A DNA stretch of 48,741 bases from an uncultured Oscillospiraceae bacterium (GCA_949299455.1 CASGAN010000018.1:1-48741), one strand, 5' to 3'; counted from the stretch's first letter, positions 15,449 to 23,788 are shown. The notes: generated by a model not told the origin, from the letters alone. Made by a program: numbers and translations.

Positions 15449-16030
15449 ATGGCACAATACAATAGCAAGATTATTTTTGCAGGGGAAACACTGATCGATT
15501 TAACATCAGATACCGTCACACCAGATAAACTGACCAAAGGATTTACCGCGCATGACAAATCGGGCGCACCGATCACCGGCACAAACACGTTTGATGCGGA
15601 TACTTCAGATGCAAACGCTACTGCGGATGAAATTTTGACCGGAAAAACCGGATATGTAAACGGTCAAAAAATCACTGGTACGATGCCGGACAATGGCGCT
15701 GTGTCTGGTTCGATTTCGAACAAAGACACACCTTATACCGTACCGAAAGGCTATCATGACGGTTCTGGTGCTGTCGGTATTGACCCTACGGAGAAATTAA
15801 AGCTTGTACCGGATAACATCCGACAGGGCATCACAATTTTGGGTGTAGAGGGCGCAATGTCTGGCACAGAAGATGTGAAAGCACAGTCAAAAACAGCAAC
15901 TCCATCAAAAGAACAGCAAATCATCACACCGGATGAGGGATATAACTATCTGTCGCAGGTTACTGTTGAAGGAATTCCGTACAGCACAAGCGAAAACCCG
16001 GCCGGTGGAAACACAGTCACGATCGGATAA
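15449..16030 (+). CDS. Tail-fibre-like protein with repeated beta modules (193 aa)
   Basis: ATG 15449 follows GAAAGGATG. The protein is a chain of modules: FAGETLIDLTSDTVTPDKL at the N-terminus, a GKTGYVNGQKITGTMPDNG unit, YTVPKGYHDGSGAVGI, a RQGITILGVEGAMSG unit, and the TVTIG C-terminal repeat shared with the preceding gene. These units are typical of phage tail-fibre and adhesin-like proteins. The N-terminal module is shared with the next gene. It is likely part of the host-recognition apparatus, an inference from repeats only. Confidence 0.65.
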   Translation: MAQYNSKIIFAGETLIDLTSDTVTPDKLTKGFTAHDKSGAPITGTNTFDADTSDANATADEILTGKTGYVNGQKITGTMPDNGAVSGSISNKDTPYTVPKGYHDGSGAVGIDPTEKLKLVPDNIRQGITILGVEGAMSGTEDVKAQSKTATPSKEQQIITPDEGYNYLSQVTVEGIPYSTSENPAGGNTVTIG

Positions 16031-16043
16031 GGGGGGCATAAAA

Positions 16044-16535
16044 ATGCCTGTAAACAGGGTTGACTATTTTGGAGAAACATTGATTGACATATCAGATAGC
16101 ACTTTGACCGAAGAAAATTTGGGCGAAGGAGAGATCGGATACAATAAAGCAGGTGAAAGAGTGATGGGAACTGCTAAAATACAAAAACGCGTATACATAA
16201 ACAACGATCAGAACGACACGCCAATTTCGGTAGGAGCGTTAAAAGAATTCTCTGTAAAAATACCCGAAAGCGGAATATATGCGGTTTCAGCGTCTTTTGA
16301 GTGGAATGTTTCAAATGCAAATTTGACTGGATATGCGGACTTGTTTGACGCGTCTTTGAGTTTAGTTATCGCGGTTTCAAGAAATTCGTTAACTGGCGGG
16401 GGAAGCCACAACGTATTTGCGGTATCAGAGTTTAACGCAAATGATATTGTGAAGTTTAGAGCGCGATGGAGCGGCGGATCAGGTTCTGCAACGGCTAAAA
16501 AAATAAGATTCAGAATTGCAAAAATTTCTGAGTAG
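16044..16535 (+). CDS. Receptor-binding-like protein with TNF/C1q-like C-terminus (163 aa)
   Basis: ATG 16044 follows GGGGGGC. Residues 6-42 repeat the N-terminal module of the previous protein (YFGETLIDISDSTLTEENL, then an MGT end). Residues 48-163 are a beta-sandwich-like domain (GIYAVSASFEWNV, NDIVKFRARWSGGSGSA) similar in outline to jelly-roll heads of phage receptor-binding proteins. A paralogous N-terminus with a different head suggests the module is an anchor and the head is exchangeable. Assignment is by pattern. Confidence 0.55.
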   Translation: MPVNRVDYFGETLIDISDSTLTEENLGEGEIGYNKAGERVMGTAKIQKRVYINNDQNDTPISVGALKEFSVKIPESGIYAVSASFEWNVSNANLTGYADLFDASLSLVIAVSRNSLTGGGSHNVFAVSEFNANDIVKFRARWSGGSGSATAKKIRFRIAKISE

Positions 16536-16576
16536 GACTAATTAAAAAGGCATAAAAAACAACTAGGAGTGACATT

Positions 16577-17023
16577 ATGACTGTTACAGAAGCAAAAACC
16601 TTTTTACAGAGCCTTCGATCCACCGCCAAACAGATTGCGGAGAAAGATCGTGTTCTGCAGCTGCTACGTACACAGTTGACACTATCCTCCGGGCAAGACA
16701 ACTCGCCGCGGGTGAAAGCGTCGCCGGATCCAGGGCTTGAGAGGATCATGTGTGTCGTACTTGATCTGGAAGCAGAAAAGAAAGCATTGGAGAAAGAGTT
16801 TAGTCGTGATCGTGAGCTGACGCTGCGGTGTCTGTCACGGATTCAAAAAGGGCAATACTGCGCAGTGCTGTTTTTCCGATACATCTGTGCAGAGAGCTGG
16901 AACACGATTTGTTTGAAGCTGCATCTCAGCCGTCCATGGGTTATGCGCCTGCATAGACAAGCCGTAGCCCTATTCGCACAAGAGCTTGAGGAAAGCGTAA
17001 AAAGATACATGGGGGATACATAA
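16577..17023 (+). CDS. ArpU/RinA-type late transcription regulator (DUF1492-like)
   Basis: The 148-residue protein has a coiled-coil N-terminus (residues 5-85) and a sigma-70 region-4-like helix-turn-helix at 90-140 (SWNTICLKLHLSRPWVMRLH). Proteins of this kind lie just before the terminase genes in Firmicutes phages and switch on late transcription. It is directly upstream of the structured leader and TerS, exactly that position. ATG 16577 has CTAGGAGTG upstream. The 3' end falls in a 22-bp tandem repeat (17000-17043). Confidence 0.8.
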   Translation: MTVTEAKTFLQSLRSTAKQIAEKDRVLQLLRTQLTLSSGQDNSPRVKASPDPGLERIMCVVLDLEAEKKALEKEFSRDRELTLRCLSRIQKGQYCAVLFFRYICAESWNTICLKLHLSRPWVMRLHRQAVALFAQELEESVKRYMGDT

Positions 17024-17043
17024 AAGATACACGGGGGATACTT
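17000..17043. repeat. 22-bp tandem repeat at the end of the late regulator gene
   Basis: The unit AAAAGATACAYGGGGGATAC plus two bases occurs twice back to back (17000-17021, 17022-17043), differing at few positions. The first copy encodes the C-terminal KRYMGDT and stop. Confidence 0.7.
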
Positions 17044-17055
17044 GTAAAACACTAC

Positions 17056-17225
17056 TTGACAGTGTAAACTGGTAGTATGAAAAGTTGAGTAAGACAAGCA
17101 CACGTTTTTGTTGCATACTTTTCTCCTTTACGGTGTGATACCGTTATCATCCGGCTACGTGCCGAAAGGCACGAAGAACCTCCGAGAGAAAGGCCCGGCG
17201 CAAGTCAGGTCTTTCTCTTTTTTTT
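17056..17225 (+). ncRNA. Candidate structured leader RNA of the late operon, ending in a terminator
   Basis: After a possible promoter (TTGACA at 17056, with a poor 14-base spacing to TATGAA) come three stacked hairpins: ACGGT-GTGAT-ACCGT (17130-17144), CGTGCC-GAAA-GGCACG (17158-17173) and a terminator (17186-17217 plus T run). No ORF fits. It lies between the late regulator and TerS, so late transcription must pass this terminator. It may be a leader controlled by antitermination, or a small RNA. Confidence 0.4.
17186..17225 (+). terminator. Rho-independent terminator upstream of terminase
   Basis: GAGAAAGGCC pairs with GGTCTTTCTC (one G-U pair) across a 12-base loop and is followed by eight T. 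It would stop early transcription before the late genes. Confidence 0.75.
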
Positions 17226-17256
17226 CATATACAGAAAGGCGGTGAATACAGCGCAG

Positions 17257-17685
17257 ATGGGGCGCCCATTCAAGTACAAAACGAATGAGGAACTGCAAAA
17301 CGCAATTGACGAATATTTTAAAGCCTGCGAAGGGCGTATTTTAACAGACGCAGATGGATCTCCCATGCTTGATAAATACGGGCGGCCGATTCGAGAAGGT
17401 GCAAAGGCTCCAACGATCACAGGTCTCGCCCTGGCGTTGGGATTCGCCGGTCGTCAAGCACTGATGAATTATCAGGGACGAGCTCAGTTCAAGGACACGA
17501 TTTTGCGCGCGAAGAGCCGCTGCGAAGCTTACGCCGAAGAGAGGCTGTTCGACAAAGACGGCACGCACGGCGCACAGTTCAGTCTGCGTTGCAATTTCGG
17601 GTGGAACGATAAAGCAGACGAAAGTTCAGAACAGGCATTGCAGAAACTTGACGATATCATGAAAAAAATCGGCGGTGTGGTCTGA
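17257..17685 (+). CDS. terS: Terminase small subunit
   Basis: The protein opens with MGRPFKYKTNEELQNAIDEY and has TITGLALALGFAGRQALMNY, the DNA-binding region of this terminase small subunit family; the C-terminus is acidic and helical. It recognises the packaging site and passes DNA to the large subunit. ATG 17257 gives 142 residues; a GTG at 17242 lies inside the ribosome binding site AAGGCGGTGA. The stop overlaps the start of TerL by one base. Confidence 0.88.
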   Translation: MGRPFKYKTNEELQNAIDEYFKACEGRILTDADGSPMLDKYGRPIREGAKAPTITGLALALGFAGRQALMNYQGRAQFKDTILRAKSRCEAYAEERLFDKDGTHGAQFSLRCNFGWNDKADESSEQALQKLDDIMKKIGGVV

Positions 17686-18902
17686 TGGGTTTTACCGCGA
17701 AGCAGCGTGAATTCCTAGACAACGCGAATCACCGCTGGAACATCAAAGAAGGCGCGACCCGCTCGGGAAAAACCTATCTCGACTATTTTGTAATCCCCAA
17801 ACGCATCCGCAGCGTGGCCGGCCGAGAAGGGCTGGTCGTGATCCTTGGCAACACCAAAGGCACGCTGCAGCGTAATATCATTGAGCCACTGCAAGATATG
17901 TATGGCTCCGCTTTAGTCTCCAGTATTCGCAGTGATAATACGGCGATGCTGTTCGGCGAGCGCTGTTATTGCCTTGGCGCGGATAAAGCAAATCAGGTGG
18001 ATCGGATTCGGGGCGCGTCTATCAAATACTGCTACGGCGACGAGGTTGCGACTTGGCACGAGGATGTTTTTACGATGCTTAAAAGCCGCTTAGATAAGCC
18101 GTACAGCAAATTTGACGGGACGCTCAACCCCGAAAATCCGCACCACTGGTTTAAAAAATTCCTGGAGTCGGACGCCGATATCTATTGCCAATCATACACC
18201 ATTGACGACAACCCCACGTTAGATCCTGATTTTGTGACCAATTTAAAGAGCGAGTATGCGGGCACGGTTTACTATGACCGGTATATCCTGGGACGCTGGA
18301 AAGCCGCAGAGGGCACGATATATCGTGCTATTGCGGACAGCCCCCAAAGCTTTGTACTCGATACACCTCCACCGATCCTGTTTGCTACGATCGGCGTTGA
18401 CTTCGGCGGCAACGGATCCGCGACGACGTTTAACTGCACTGGATTTACGCCAGGCTTGCGTGAGATCGTGACGCTCAAAGAATTCTACGAGCCAAAGACC
18501 ATTTCGCCGGATGAGCTTGAGCACAGGTTTGTCGATTTTGTCGAGGCTTGTCAGCGCGACTATCTGGTGTACGACGCTTACTGCGACAGCGCAGAGCAGA
18601 CGCTCATCAAAGGGTTGTCCGCTGCCTGCGCAAGACATCGGATCCCGATCAACATCCACAACGCGCGGAAGGGTCCCATAAACGACCGTATCCGCTTTTT
18701 CTGCCGGATGCAGGCAACAGGCCGGCATAAACTGCTGCGCGCTTGTCCGGTCACGCTGGAGGCCTTCCAGGCGGCTGTGTGGGACCACAAAAGCATCACA
18801 AAGGACGTGCGTCTGGATGACGGTAAATATAACATCGACAGCTTGGATGCGCAAGAATACGCAGTAGAGCCGTATATGCGGCAGATGATTGAAACTTTAT
18901 AA
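17685..18902 (+). CDS. terL: Terminase large subunit (PBSX type)
   Basis: The 405-residue packaging motor has Walker A GATRSGKT at about residue 23, a Walker B-like YCYGDEVATWHED at about 111, and a C-terminal nuclease with IGVDFGGNGSATTF and YDAYCDSAEQTL carrying the metal-binding Asp residues. It pumps DNA into the prohead and cuts concatemers. Length is normal for the PBSX family. It starts on the last base of the TerS stop (TGATGG). Confidence 0.95.
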   Translation: MGFTAKQREFLDNANHRWNIKEGATRSGKTYLDYFVIPKRIRSVAGREGLVVILGNTKGTLQRNIIEPLQDMYGSALVSSIRSDNTAMLFGERCYCLGADKANQVDRIRGASIKYCYGDEVATWHEDVFTMLKSRLDKPYSKFDGTLNPENPHHWFKKFLESDADIYCQSYTIDDNPTLDPDFVTNLKSEYAGTVYYDRYILGRWKAAEGTIYRAIADSPQSFVLDTPPPILFATIGVDFGGNGSATTFNCTGFTPGLREIVTLKEFYEPKTISPDELEHRFVDFVEACQRDYLVYDAYCDSAEQTLIKGLSAACARHRIPINIHNARKGPINDRIRFFCRMQATGRHKLLRACPVTLEAFQAAVWDHKSITKDVRLDDGKYNIDSLDAQEYAVEPYMRQMIETL

Positions 18903-18914
18903 AGGCGGTGGCCT

Positions 18915-20561
18915 ATGTTTGAACGAATCAAAGAAAGGGTGAAAAACTGGATGCAGCGTGCGAGTGCAGAAGCAGGAATCGGAAAAGAGTATAAGGACAT
19001 CTTTGAGCTCGGCGGCGTTCCGGCTTTTAACCAATTTTATTACTTCGGCATTTTTATCTGGAAGTACTTGTACAAGGGTTTTTATAAACCGTGGCACCGG
19101 ATCGCAGCCCCGACCGTCGCGGATCCAAACCACCGGCGCGATATGGAACGCATGGATATTGCGAAAGCCGTGTGCGCTGAGCTTGCAGGTCTCGTTTGGT
19201 CGGAACAGTGCGAAGTACACGTATCTCAAGAAGGGGACGAAGAACAGCTGCTCGATGCCTTTGTAACAGATGTTCTGAAACAGAACGCTTTTTGGGCAAA
19301 AATGCAGGAGCATGTGGAACAAGTCCTCGCCCTCGGCGGTGGTGCTATCAAAGTGTGGTATGAGGTAAAACGGGATAGCACCGGCGCAGAGATTCCCGGC
19401 TCCGGCCGAATCCGGTTAGGATTTTGCATGGCAGATCAGTTTGTACCAACTGCCTGGGACAACGCGCAGGTTACGGACGGCGTTTTTATCTCCCGAGAGG
19501 CAAAAGACGGCTATTACTATACGCGTCTCGAGTGGCACAAGTGGGACGGGCTGACCTACTACATCAGCAACGAAGTGTTTCGGAGCGAACAGTCAAAAAC
19601 GCCGACCACCGAACCGCAGGACATTCTGGGTTTTAGATACCCGCTCGACAACATTTATCCGTTCCTCAGCGCGGAGACACCGCTGGAAGGGCTGACTACT
19701 TCGCTGTTCGCCTACTACCGCACGGCAGTTGCAAACAACATCGACGACAATTCGCCTTTAGGTGTTTCAATTTACGCAAATGCACTTTCTACCCTTAAGG
19801 CCTTGGATGCTTGCTACGACAGTCTGATCCGTGAGATCCGGCTTGGTAAAAAACGTATCATAGTACCTGCTCAGTGCATTCGCCCTGTCGTAGATACGGA
19901 GACCAGGGCTTTCCGGAGGTACTTCGACGCAGCAGACGAGGTTTATGAAGCATTGTCAACGGACGATGCAAACGCGCTCAATATTCAGGACAATTCCGTT
20001 TCACTGCGCATAGATGAGCACGAACGTGCGCTGAACGCACATCTATCCACGCTTTGTTTACAGCTTGGCTTTTCGCCAGGCACGTTTACATTTGATCGTG
20101 CGGCAGGCATAAAAACAGCAACCGAAGTGATCAGTGAAAACAGTAAAACATACAAGACGATCAAAAACCAGCAGGCACAAATCTCGCCCGCAATCGAACG
20201 CATCGTAAATGGGATCATCCAGGTTGCGCAGCTGTATGATCTGAAATGGCAAGGTCGCAGCATCAAAGAACTCGCGCAAAAAGGTTGGGAAACAAAAATC
20301 GTATTTGACGATTCTATTTTACAGGATCGTAAGACAAACATTGACGAAGGTGTGCTGCTGATGACAAACGGCGTTATGAGCAAAAAGCGTTTCCTCATCG
20401 AAAAGCTCGGCTATACCGAAGAAGAAGCACTGCAAGAACTCGAGGAAATCAAAAACGAAGGCAGCGTATCCGGCAGCATGTTTGACCTGCTCGATACTGC
20501 AACACAAGAAAAAGACAGCGATCCGGATGAGATCGATGCGGATGCGGAGGTCCTCGAATGA
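18915..20561 (+). CDS. Portal protein (SPP1 gp6-like)
   Basis: The 548-residue protein matches the SPP1-type portal family: an N-terminal part with WKYLYKGFYKPWHRI, a central stem/wing region, a conserved stretch TFDRAAGIKTATEV, and an acidic C-terminus (EKDSDPDEIDADAEVLE). It forms the ring through which DNA enters the head. Position directly after TerL supports this. ATG 18915 follows AAAGGCGGTGG. Confidence 0.9.
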   Translation: MFERIKERVKNWMQRASAEAGIGKEYKDIFELGGVPAFNQFYYFGIFIWKYLYKGFYKPWHRIAAPTVADPNHRRDMERMDIAKAVCAELAGLVWSEQCEVHVSQEGDEEQLLDAFVTDVLKQNAFWAKMQEHVEQVLALGGGAIKVWYEVKRDSTGAEIPGSGRIRLGFCMADQFVPTAWDNAQVTDGVFISREAKDGYYYTRLEWHKWDGLTYYISNEVFRSEQSKTPTTEPQDILGFRYPLDNIYPFLSAETPLEGLTTSLFAYYRTAVANNIDDNSPLGVSIYANALSTLKALDACYDSLIREIRLGKKRIIVPAQCIRPVVDTETRAFRRYFDAADEVYEALSTDDANALNIQDNSVSLRIDEHERALNAHLSTLCLQLGFSPGTFTFDRAAGIKTATEVISENSKTYKTIKNQQAQISPAIERIVNGIIQVAQLYDLKWQGRSIKELAQKGWETKIVFDDSILQDRKTNIDEGVLLMTNGVMSKKRFLIEKLGYTEEEALQELEEIKNEGSVSGSMFDLLDTATQEKDSDPDEIDADAEVLE

Positions 20562-20743
20562 TCTGCCCCTATAACATCGAAAGCATCACCCAAACAAATC
20601 AGGACGGTTACGGATATGATGCCGACGGATACAACACCAGGCACGGACATGTGCTTATCGAGCAGCGAAAGATGATGGAGTGTCAAAAAGAAAACTGCGC
20701 CGCCTGGCAGGACGGGAAATGCTGTTTCCGAGGATGCACCTAA
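20558..20743 (+). CDS. Small Cys-rich protein between portal and minor capsid (61 aa)
   Basis: The start overlaps the portal stop (ATGA), and the stop abuts the next gene. It has six cysteines: one near the N-terminus (MICPYNIES) and five in the last 21 residues (ECQKENCAAW and KCCFRGC), which looks like a small metal-binding or disulphide unit. No family recognised. Conserved position in similar phages is recalled but not verified. Confidence 0.6.
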   Translation: MICPYNIESITQTNQDGYGYDADGYNTRHGHVLIEQRKMMECQKENCAAWQDGKCCFRGCT

Positions 20744-22360
20744 ATGGCGCGTTTAACCCCATGGGAGATCCTGCAACTCGGCGAACCGATCGAACAGGTT
20801 TACAGCAACATCGTTGACGCACTGCTCGTGAATATGGCGAAGCATTTCAACACAGACCGCGCCTTAAGCACACAGGAATGGGAGCTGCGCAAGCTTGCTG
20901 AGCTCGGGCAGCTGAATAAAGAGAGCCTGTCCATTATCGCCCGGTTATCTGGACAAACGCCGGAGCTTGTGCAGGTGGCACTCGAAAACGCGGCGTTAAA
21001 AGCAACCAAGGATATTGAGCCAGAGCTCAAGAAAGCGGTGAAGAAAGGTGCAATACAAGCGCCTGCCTCCGCATCGGTAACCGCGTCGGCCAGTGTAAAG
21101 CAGGCGCTGCAGTCCTACGCAAAGCAAGCACTTGACAAACTGAATCTTGTAAACACCACCATGCTCGAGAGCACGCTTGCACAATACCGTAAAATCATCA
21201 CAAACACGGTTTCACTGGAACGCCGTCTCTCTTCTGTACAGCAGGCGCTTAACACCTCTGTAGGGCGTGTGGTATCAGGATCGGCGACTCGACAGCAGGC
21301 GCTGAGGACAGTGCTCTCGCAAATTCATAAAGAAGGTATTACCGGGTTTTATGACCGCGCAGGTCGTAAATGGTCTCCGGAGGCCTACGTCAACATGGAC
21401 ATCCGGACTACAGTGCACAATACGGCACTCGAAGCGGTCAAGACGCGCCAGGCAGACTACGGAGTGAAAATCTTCCGTGTGTCCCGGCATTCTGGAGCAC
21501 GCCCCCTGTGCTATCCGTATCAAGGGCGGTACTTCTCCTGGGATAATTCCAGCGGGACATTTTATGACGGCGAAGGCAAGCAGCACCGCTATTATCCGCT
21601 GTCCTCAACCAGCTATGGAAAGCCGGCCGGACTGTTTGGTATTAACTGCGGGCATCACCCCATAACCGTGATCCCCGGCGTTTCTATTCCCCGAGATCGC
21701 ACAGAGCAGGATAAAGAAAGCAATGACAAGACCTATGCAGAATCGCAGGAACAGCGCCGTCTTGAGCGCGACATCCGATATGCAAAGCAAAAGGCAGCTA
21801 TGCTGCAAGCGGCAGGAGACGAGGAAGGGTTCGCGCAGGAAGCAGTAAAAATAAAAAAGGCACAGGCGAGATACAACGCCTTTTGTAAAGAGACTGGACG
21901 CACAAAGCGGCTTGATCGGACACAGGTTTTCGAGTATAATAAAAGCGTAAGCGGGAAAGCCGCTTCAATCGGCAAAAAGTATCAGAATAATATTTCCACC
22001 ATTCAAAGCGGAAAATATAGCAAAGCAATCACGTCATCCGGTTTACCGAAAGTTTTAAAACTCCCCAACGACACATTGAAACAAACAGCAGATGTGCGCT
22101 TCCCAAAGATCAATATGGTTGTTCCAAAAGGGTCCGAACTTTCGTCTGTTGTGGTCCTGGCAGGAGCAGGGACAAGCACCCCAATCAAGGATATCCAACG
22201 ATTGGTGAGCCAATATCCGAACTTCGGGGATGCGCTTGGGTGGCAGAAAAAAGCCGGCGTTGTAGTAACAGAACACTTCCGATATGAAGTTCATTGGTAT
22301 GAAAATACCGGCGGAGTGCCGTCAGGCGAGGTGAAAACAAAAGGGGTGAAGCAGAGTTGA
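20744..22360 (+). CDS. Minor capsid protein (Phage_min_cap2) with a toxin-like C-terminus
   Basis: Residues 1-320 match the phage minor capsid 2 family: TTVHNTALEAVKTRQADYG, then the CYPYQGRYFSW segment and the FGINCGHHPITVIPGVS box, all characteristic. A coiled-coil follows (about 325-380). The last 115 residues or so (from about 424) are different: an Ile/Val-rich domain ending in FRYEVHWYENTGGVPSGEVK, similar in pattern to small nuclease-like domains found at the ends of MuF-type polymorphic phage toxins. The next gene starts inside the stop and is a possible immunity gene. Capsid role is well supported, toxin role is inferred. Confidence 0.85.
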   Translation: MARLTPWEILQLGEPIEQVYSNIVDALLVNMAKHFNTDRALSTQEWELRKLAELGQLNKESLSIIARLSGQTPELVQVALENAALKATKDIEPELKKAVKKGAIQAPASASVTASASVKQALQSYAKQALDKLNLVNTTMLESTLAQYRKIITNTVSLERRLSSVQQALNTSVGRVVSGSATRQQALRTVLSQIHKEGITGFYDRAGRKWSPEAYVNMDIRTTVHNTALEAVKTRQADYGVKIFRVSRHSGARPLCYPYQGRYFSWDNSSGTFYDGEGKQHRYYPLSSTSYGKPAGLFGINCGHHPITVIPGVSIPRDRTEQDKESNDKTYAESQEQRRLERDIRYAKQKAAMLQAAGDEEGFAQEAVKIKKAQARYNAFCKETGRTKRLDRTQVFEYNKSVSGKAASIGKKYQNNISTIQSGKYSKAITSSGLPKVLKLPNDTLKQTADVRFPKINMVVPKGSELSSVVVLAGAGTSTPIKDIQRLVSQYPNFGDALGWQKKAGVVVTEHFRYEVHWYENTGGVPSGEVKTKGVKQS

Positions 22361-22596
22361 AAGTACGGTATAAAGGGCCAACATTTGGTGTAGATGGTCT
22401 GACGAATAACAGAGAGTATGAGGTTTTGTCGGTGGATGATCTGACCGGGGCTCTCCGTTTAATCGACGATAGCGGCGAAGACTACTTGTATTCGCCGACA
22501 GAACCGGGCCCCATAAGTGACCCAAGTATTAGAGGTCGTTTTGAGATTCTGGAAGACGACGAGCAGGGAACACTGGCAAAAGCCGTTGGGGATTAA
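22357..22596 (+). CDS. Small protein coupled to the minor capsid gene; candidate immunity protein
   Basis: TTG 22357 overlaps the previous stop and is preceded by AGGGGTGAAG. The acidic 79-residue product (KVRYKGPTFGVDGLTNNREY, SGEDYLYSPTEP) is a small beta-rich protein of a type often seen as a single small gene in gut Firmicutes genomes and phages. Direct coupling to a toxin-like C-terminus suggests an immunity protein. Nothing else proves that, and it could be a plain structural or regulatory protein. Confidence 0.6.
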   Translation: MKVRYKGPTFGVDGLTNNREYEVLSVDDLTGALRLIDDSGEDYLYSPTEPGPISDPSIRGRFEILEDDEQGTLAKAVGD

Positions 22597-22632
22597 GCCG
22601 CATGGCAGGACGAGATTTGAAAGGAATAGCAA

Positions 22633-22962
22633 ATGGCGCAGGACGATTATTTTGTAATTGCTTATAAGCTGTTAAAGTATTTATACGACTGCTTGAAGCA
22701 GGGTTCCCCCGTTTCGAGAGAGGTGCTATGCGCTGATTTTTTCGGGATTAACGATGATTACTGGGCATACATAATCCGCAACCTTTTTCTCGATGGATAT
22801 GTCGAGGGAGTCACTTTAACGCGACTTCACAACAGAGTAAATTATCCCAGTCTACAGACGCATTTTAACATAACCCCGAAAGGGATTCAGTATATACAAG
22901 AAAATTCGGCATTTGAAAAAATTCGGGGATATGTTAAAGACATTGCGTCTCTCATACCGTAA
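22633..22962 (+). CDS. YjcQ-family winged-helix protein
   Basis: The 109-residue protein follows the YjcQ pattern: IAYKLLKYLYDCLKQG, then YWAYIIRNLFLDGYVEGV and a C-terminal ITPKGIQYIQEN, a winged-helix fold. The family occurs in Firmicutes prophages and its function is unknown; DNA binding is likely. It sits in the head module, ends at a terminator (22977-23003), and may be co-expressed with the capsid toxin-like gene. Confidence 0.8.
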   Translation: MAQDDYFVIAYKLLKYLYDCLKQGSPVSREVLCADFFGINDDYWAYIIRNLFLDGYVEGVTLTRLHNRVNYPSLQTHFNITPKGIQYIQENSAFEKIRGYVKDIASLIP

Positions 22963-22976
22963 AAGCGTTTGTTTCG

Positions 22977-23003
22977 AACCACCCAAAACAGGGTGGTTTT
23001 TTT
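22977..23003 (+). terminator. Terminator after the YjcQ gene
   Basis: AACCACCC-AAAACA-GGGTGGTT is followed by five more T. It lies inside the late operon, so it may reduce expression of the genes after it. Confidence 0.8.
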
Positions 23004-23031
23004 ATGCCCATTTTCAGGAAGGAGCGATAAC

Positions 23032-23244
23032 ATGTCTGAATGCAAACACGATTTCATCGGTTCCGCGGAGGCTGTGCGCTGCCGGATCTGCGGTTTAACA
23101 TTAAGTGCCGCCGAGTATATCCGCTATCTGCACCCCGAAGAGCCTACCGAAACAGAGCCGGAGGTGCTCGCCGAAACGCCCACTGAACACGTGAAACCGC
23201 CGACAAAACGCAGAACACGAAAGAAGGTGAATACCGATGAATGA
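23032..23244 (+). CDS. Small zinc-finger-like phage protein (70 aa)
   Basis: ATG 23032 follows AAGGAGCG; an earlier in-frame ATG at 22969 lies in the terminator hairpin region and is rejected. The N-terminus has CKHDFIGSAEAVRCRICG, a CxH...CxxC metal site. The rest is acidic and then ends with a basic tail (PPTKRRTRKKV). No function known. It overlaps the next gene by 8 bases. Confidence 0.65.
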   Translation: MSECKHDFIGSAEAVRCRICGLTLSAAEYIRYLHPEEPTETEPEVLAETPTEHVKPPTKRRTRKKVNTDE

Positions 23245-23692
23245 ATACCAAAAACTCCTCGCGTATCTCAAAGTACTGTATCACAATCTAACGACGCTGC
23301 ACAGACACCTCGTGAAGGATGAGGCGTGGTTTGGCAATCATGCGCAGATCGGAGAATGGTATGAGGGAGTGTCCGATGAGCTTGATGATCTTGTGGAAAC
23401 AGGTTTGGCGCTTGGTTTCCAGGAACCCTCCATCAAAGACAGCGTACTCACCTATGCAAGCGAGTGCTTATCCTGTGATCCTCGCGGACCGGAAGAAACA
23501 TTCCGCCTGATCTTTGCAAGCCTGCAGAAGCTGTGCGATTTAATGCGGGCGGCAGAAGCAGAGGTACCTGCTCCAGTAGCGAACAAACTGCAGGAGTACG
23601 AATATCACTGGATGAAAGAAGCTGAGTATAAGATCGCGTCTGCATTAGGACAAAGAGCCTCCGCAGGCGGCAGTGAGTATGATGACGATTGA
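23237..23692 (+). CDS. Dps/ferritin-like phage protein
   Basis: The 151-residue protein looks like a Dps-type four-helix protein: a helix with YLKVLYHNLTTLHRHLVKD, a second with IGEWYEGVSDELDDLVETGL, where Glu and Asp occupy the usual ferroxidase region, and two more helices. Dps proteins bind iron or DNA. Similar genes occur in head modules of clostridial phages. The C-terminus is acidic. Binding of iron is not shown by the sequence. Start overlaps the previous gene. Confidence 0.65.
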   Translation: MNEYQKLLAYLKVLYHNLTTLHRHLVKDEAWFGNHAQIGEWYEGVSDELDDLVETGLALGFQEPSIKDSVLTYASECLSCDPRGPEETFRLIFASLQKLCDLMRAAEAEVPAPVANKLQEYEYHWMKEAEYKIASALGQRASAGGSEYDDD

Positions 23693-23749
23693 AAGGAGGT
23701 GATCCTTTTATCTCCCGGCGCGGGGTTATGCGCACAAACTGAATAGAAG

Positions 23750-23788
23750 AGCCAACTTGTAAGCGCAATGTACAGGTTGGCTTTTTTG
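23750..23788 (+). terminator. Terminator before the scaffold gene
   Basis: AGCCAACTTGTA pairs with TACAGGTTGGCT around a nine-base loop, followed by six T. The rest of the 182-base gap (23693-23874) holds no gene; it contains a short AACTGC-GAC-GCAGTT dyad near 23817. Confidence 0.8.

Noticed and set aside
23693-23749. Short ORF beginning GTG after GGAGG, before the scaffold terminator
   Set aside because: Only 15 codons, no recognisable content; the good ribosome binding site is noted but is not enough to call a gene.
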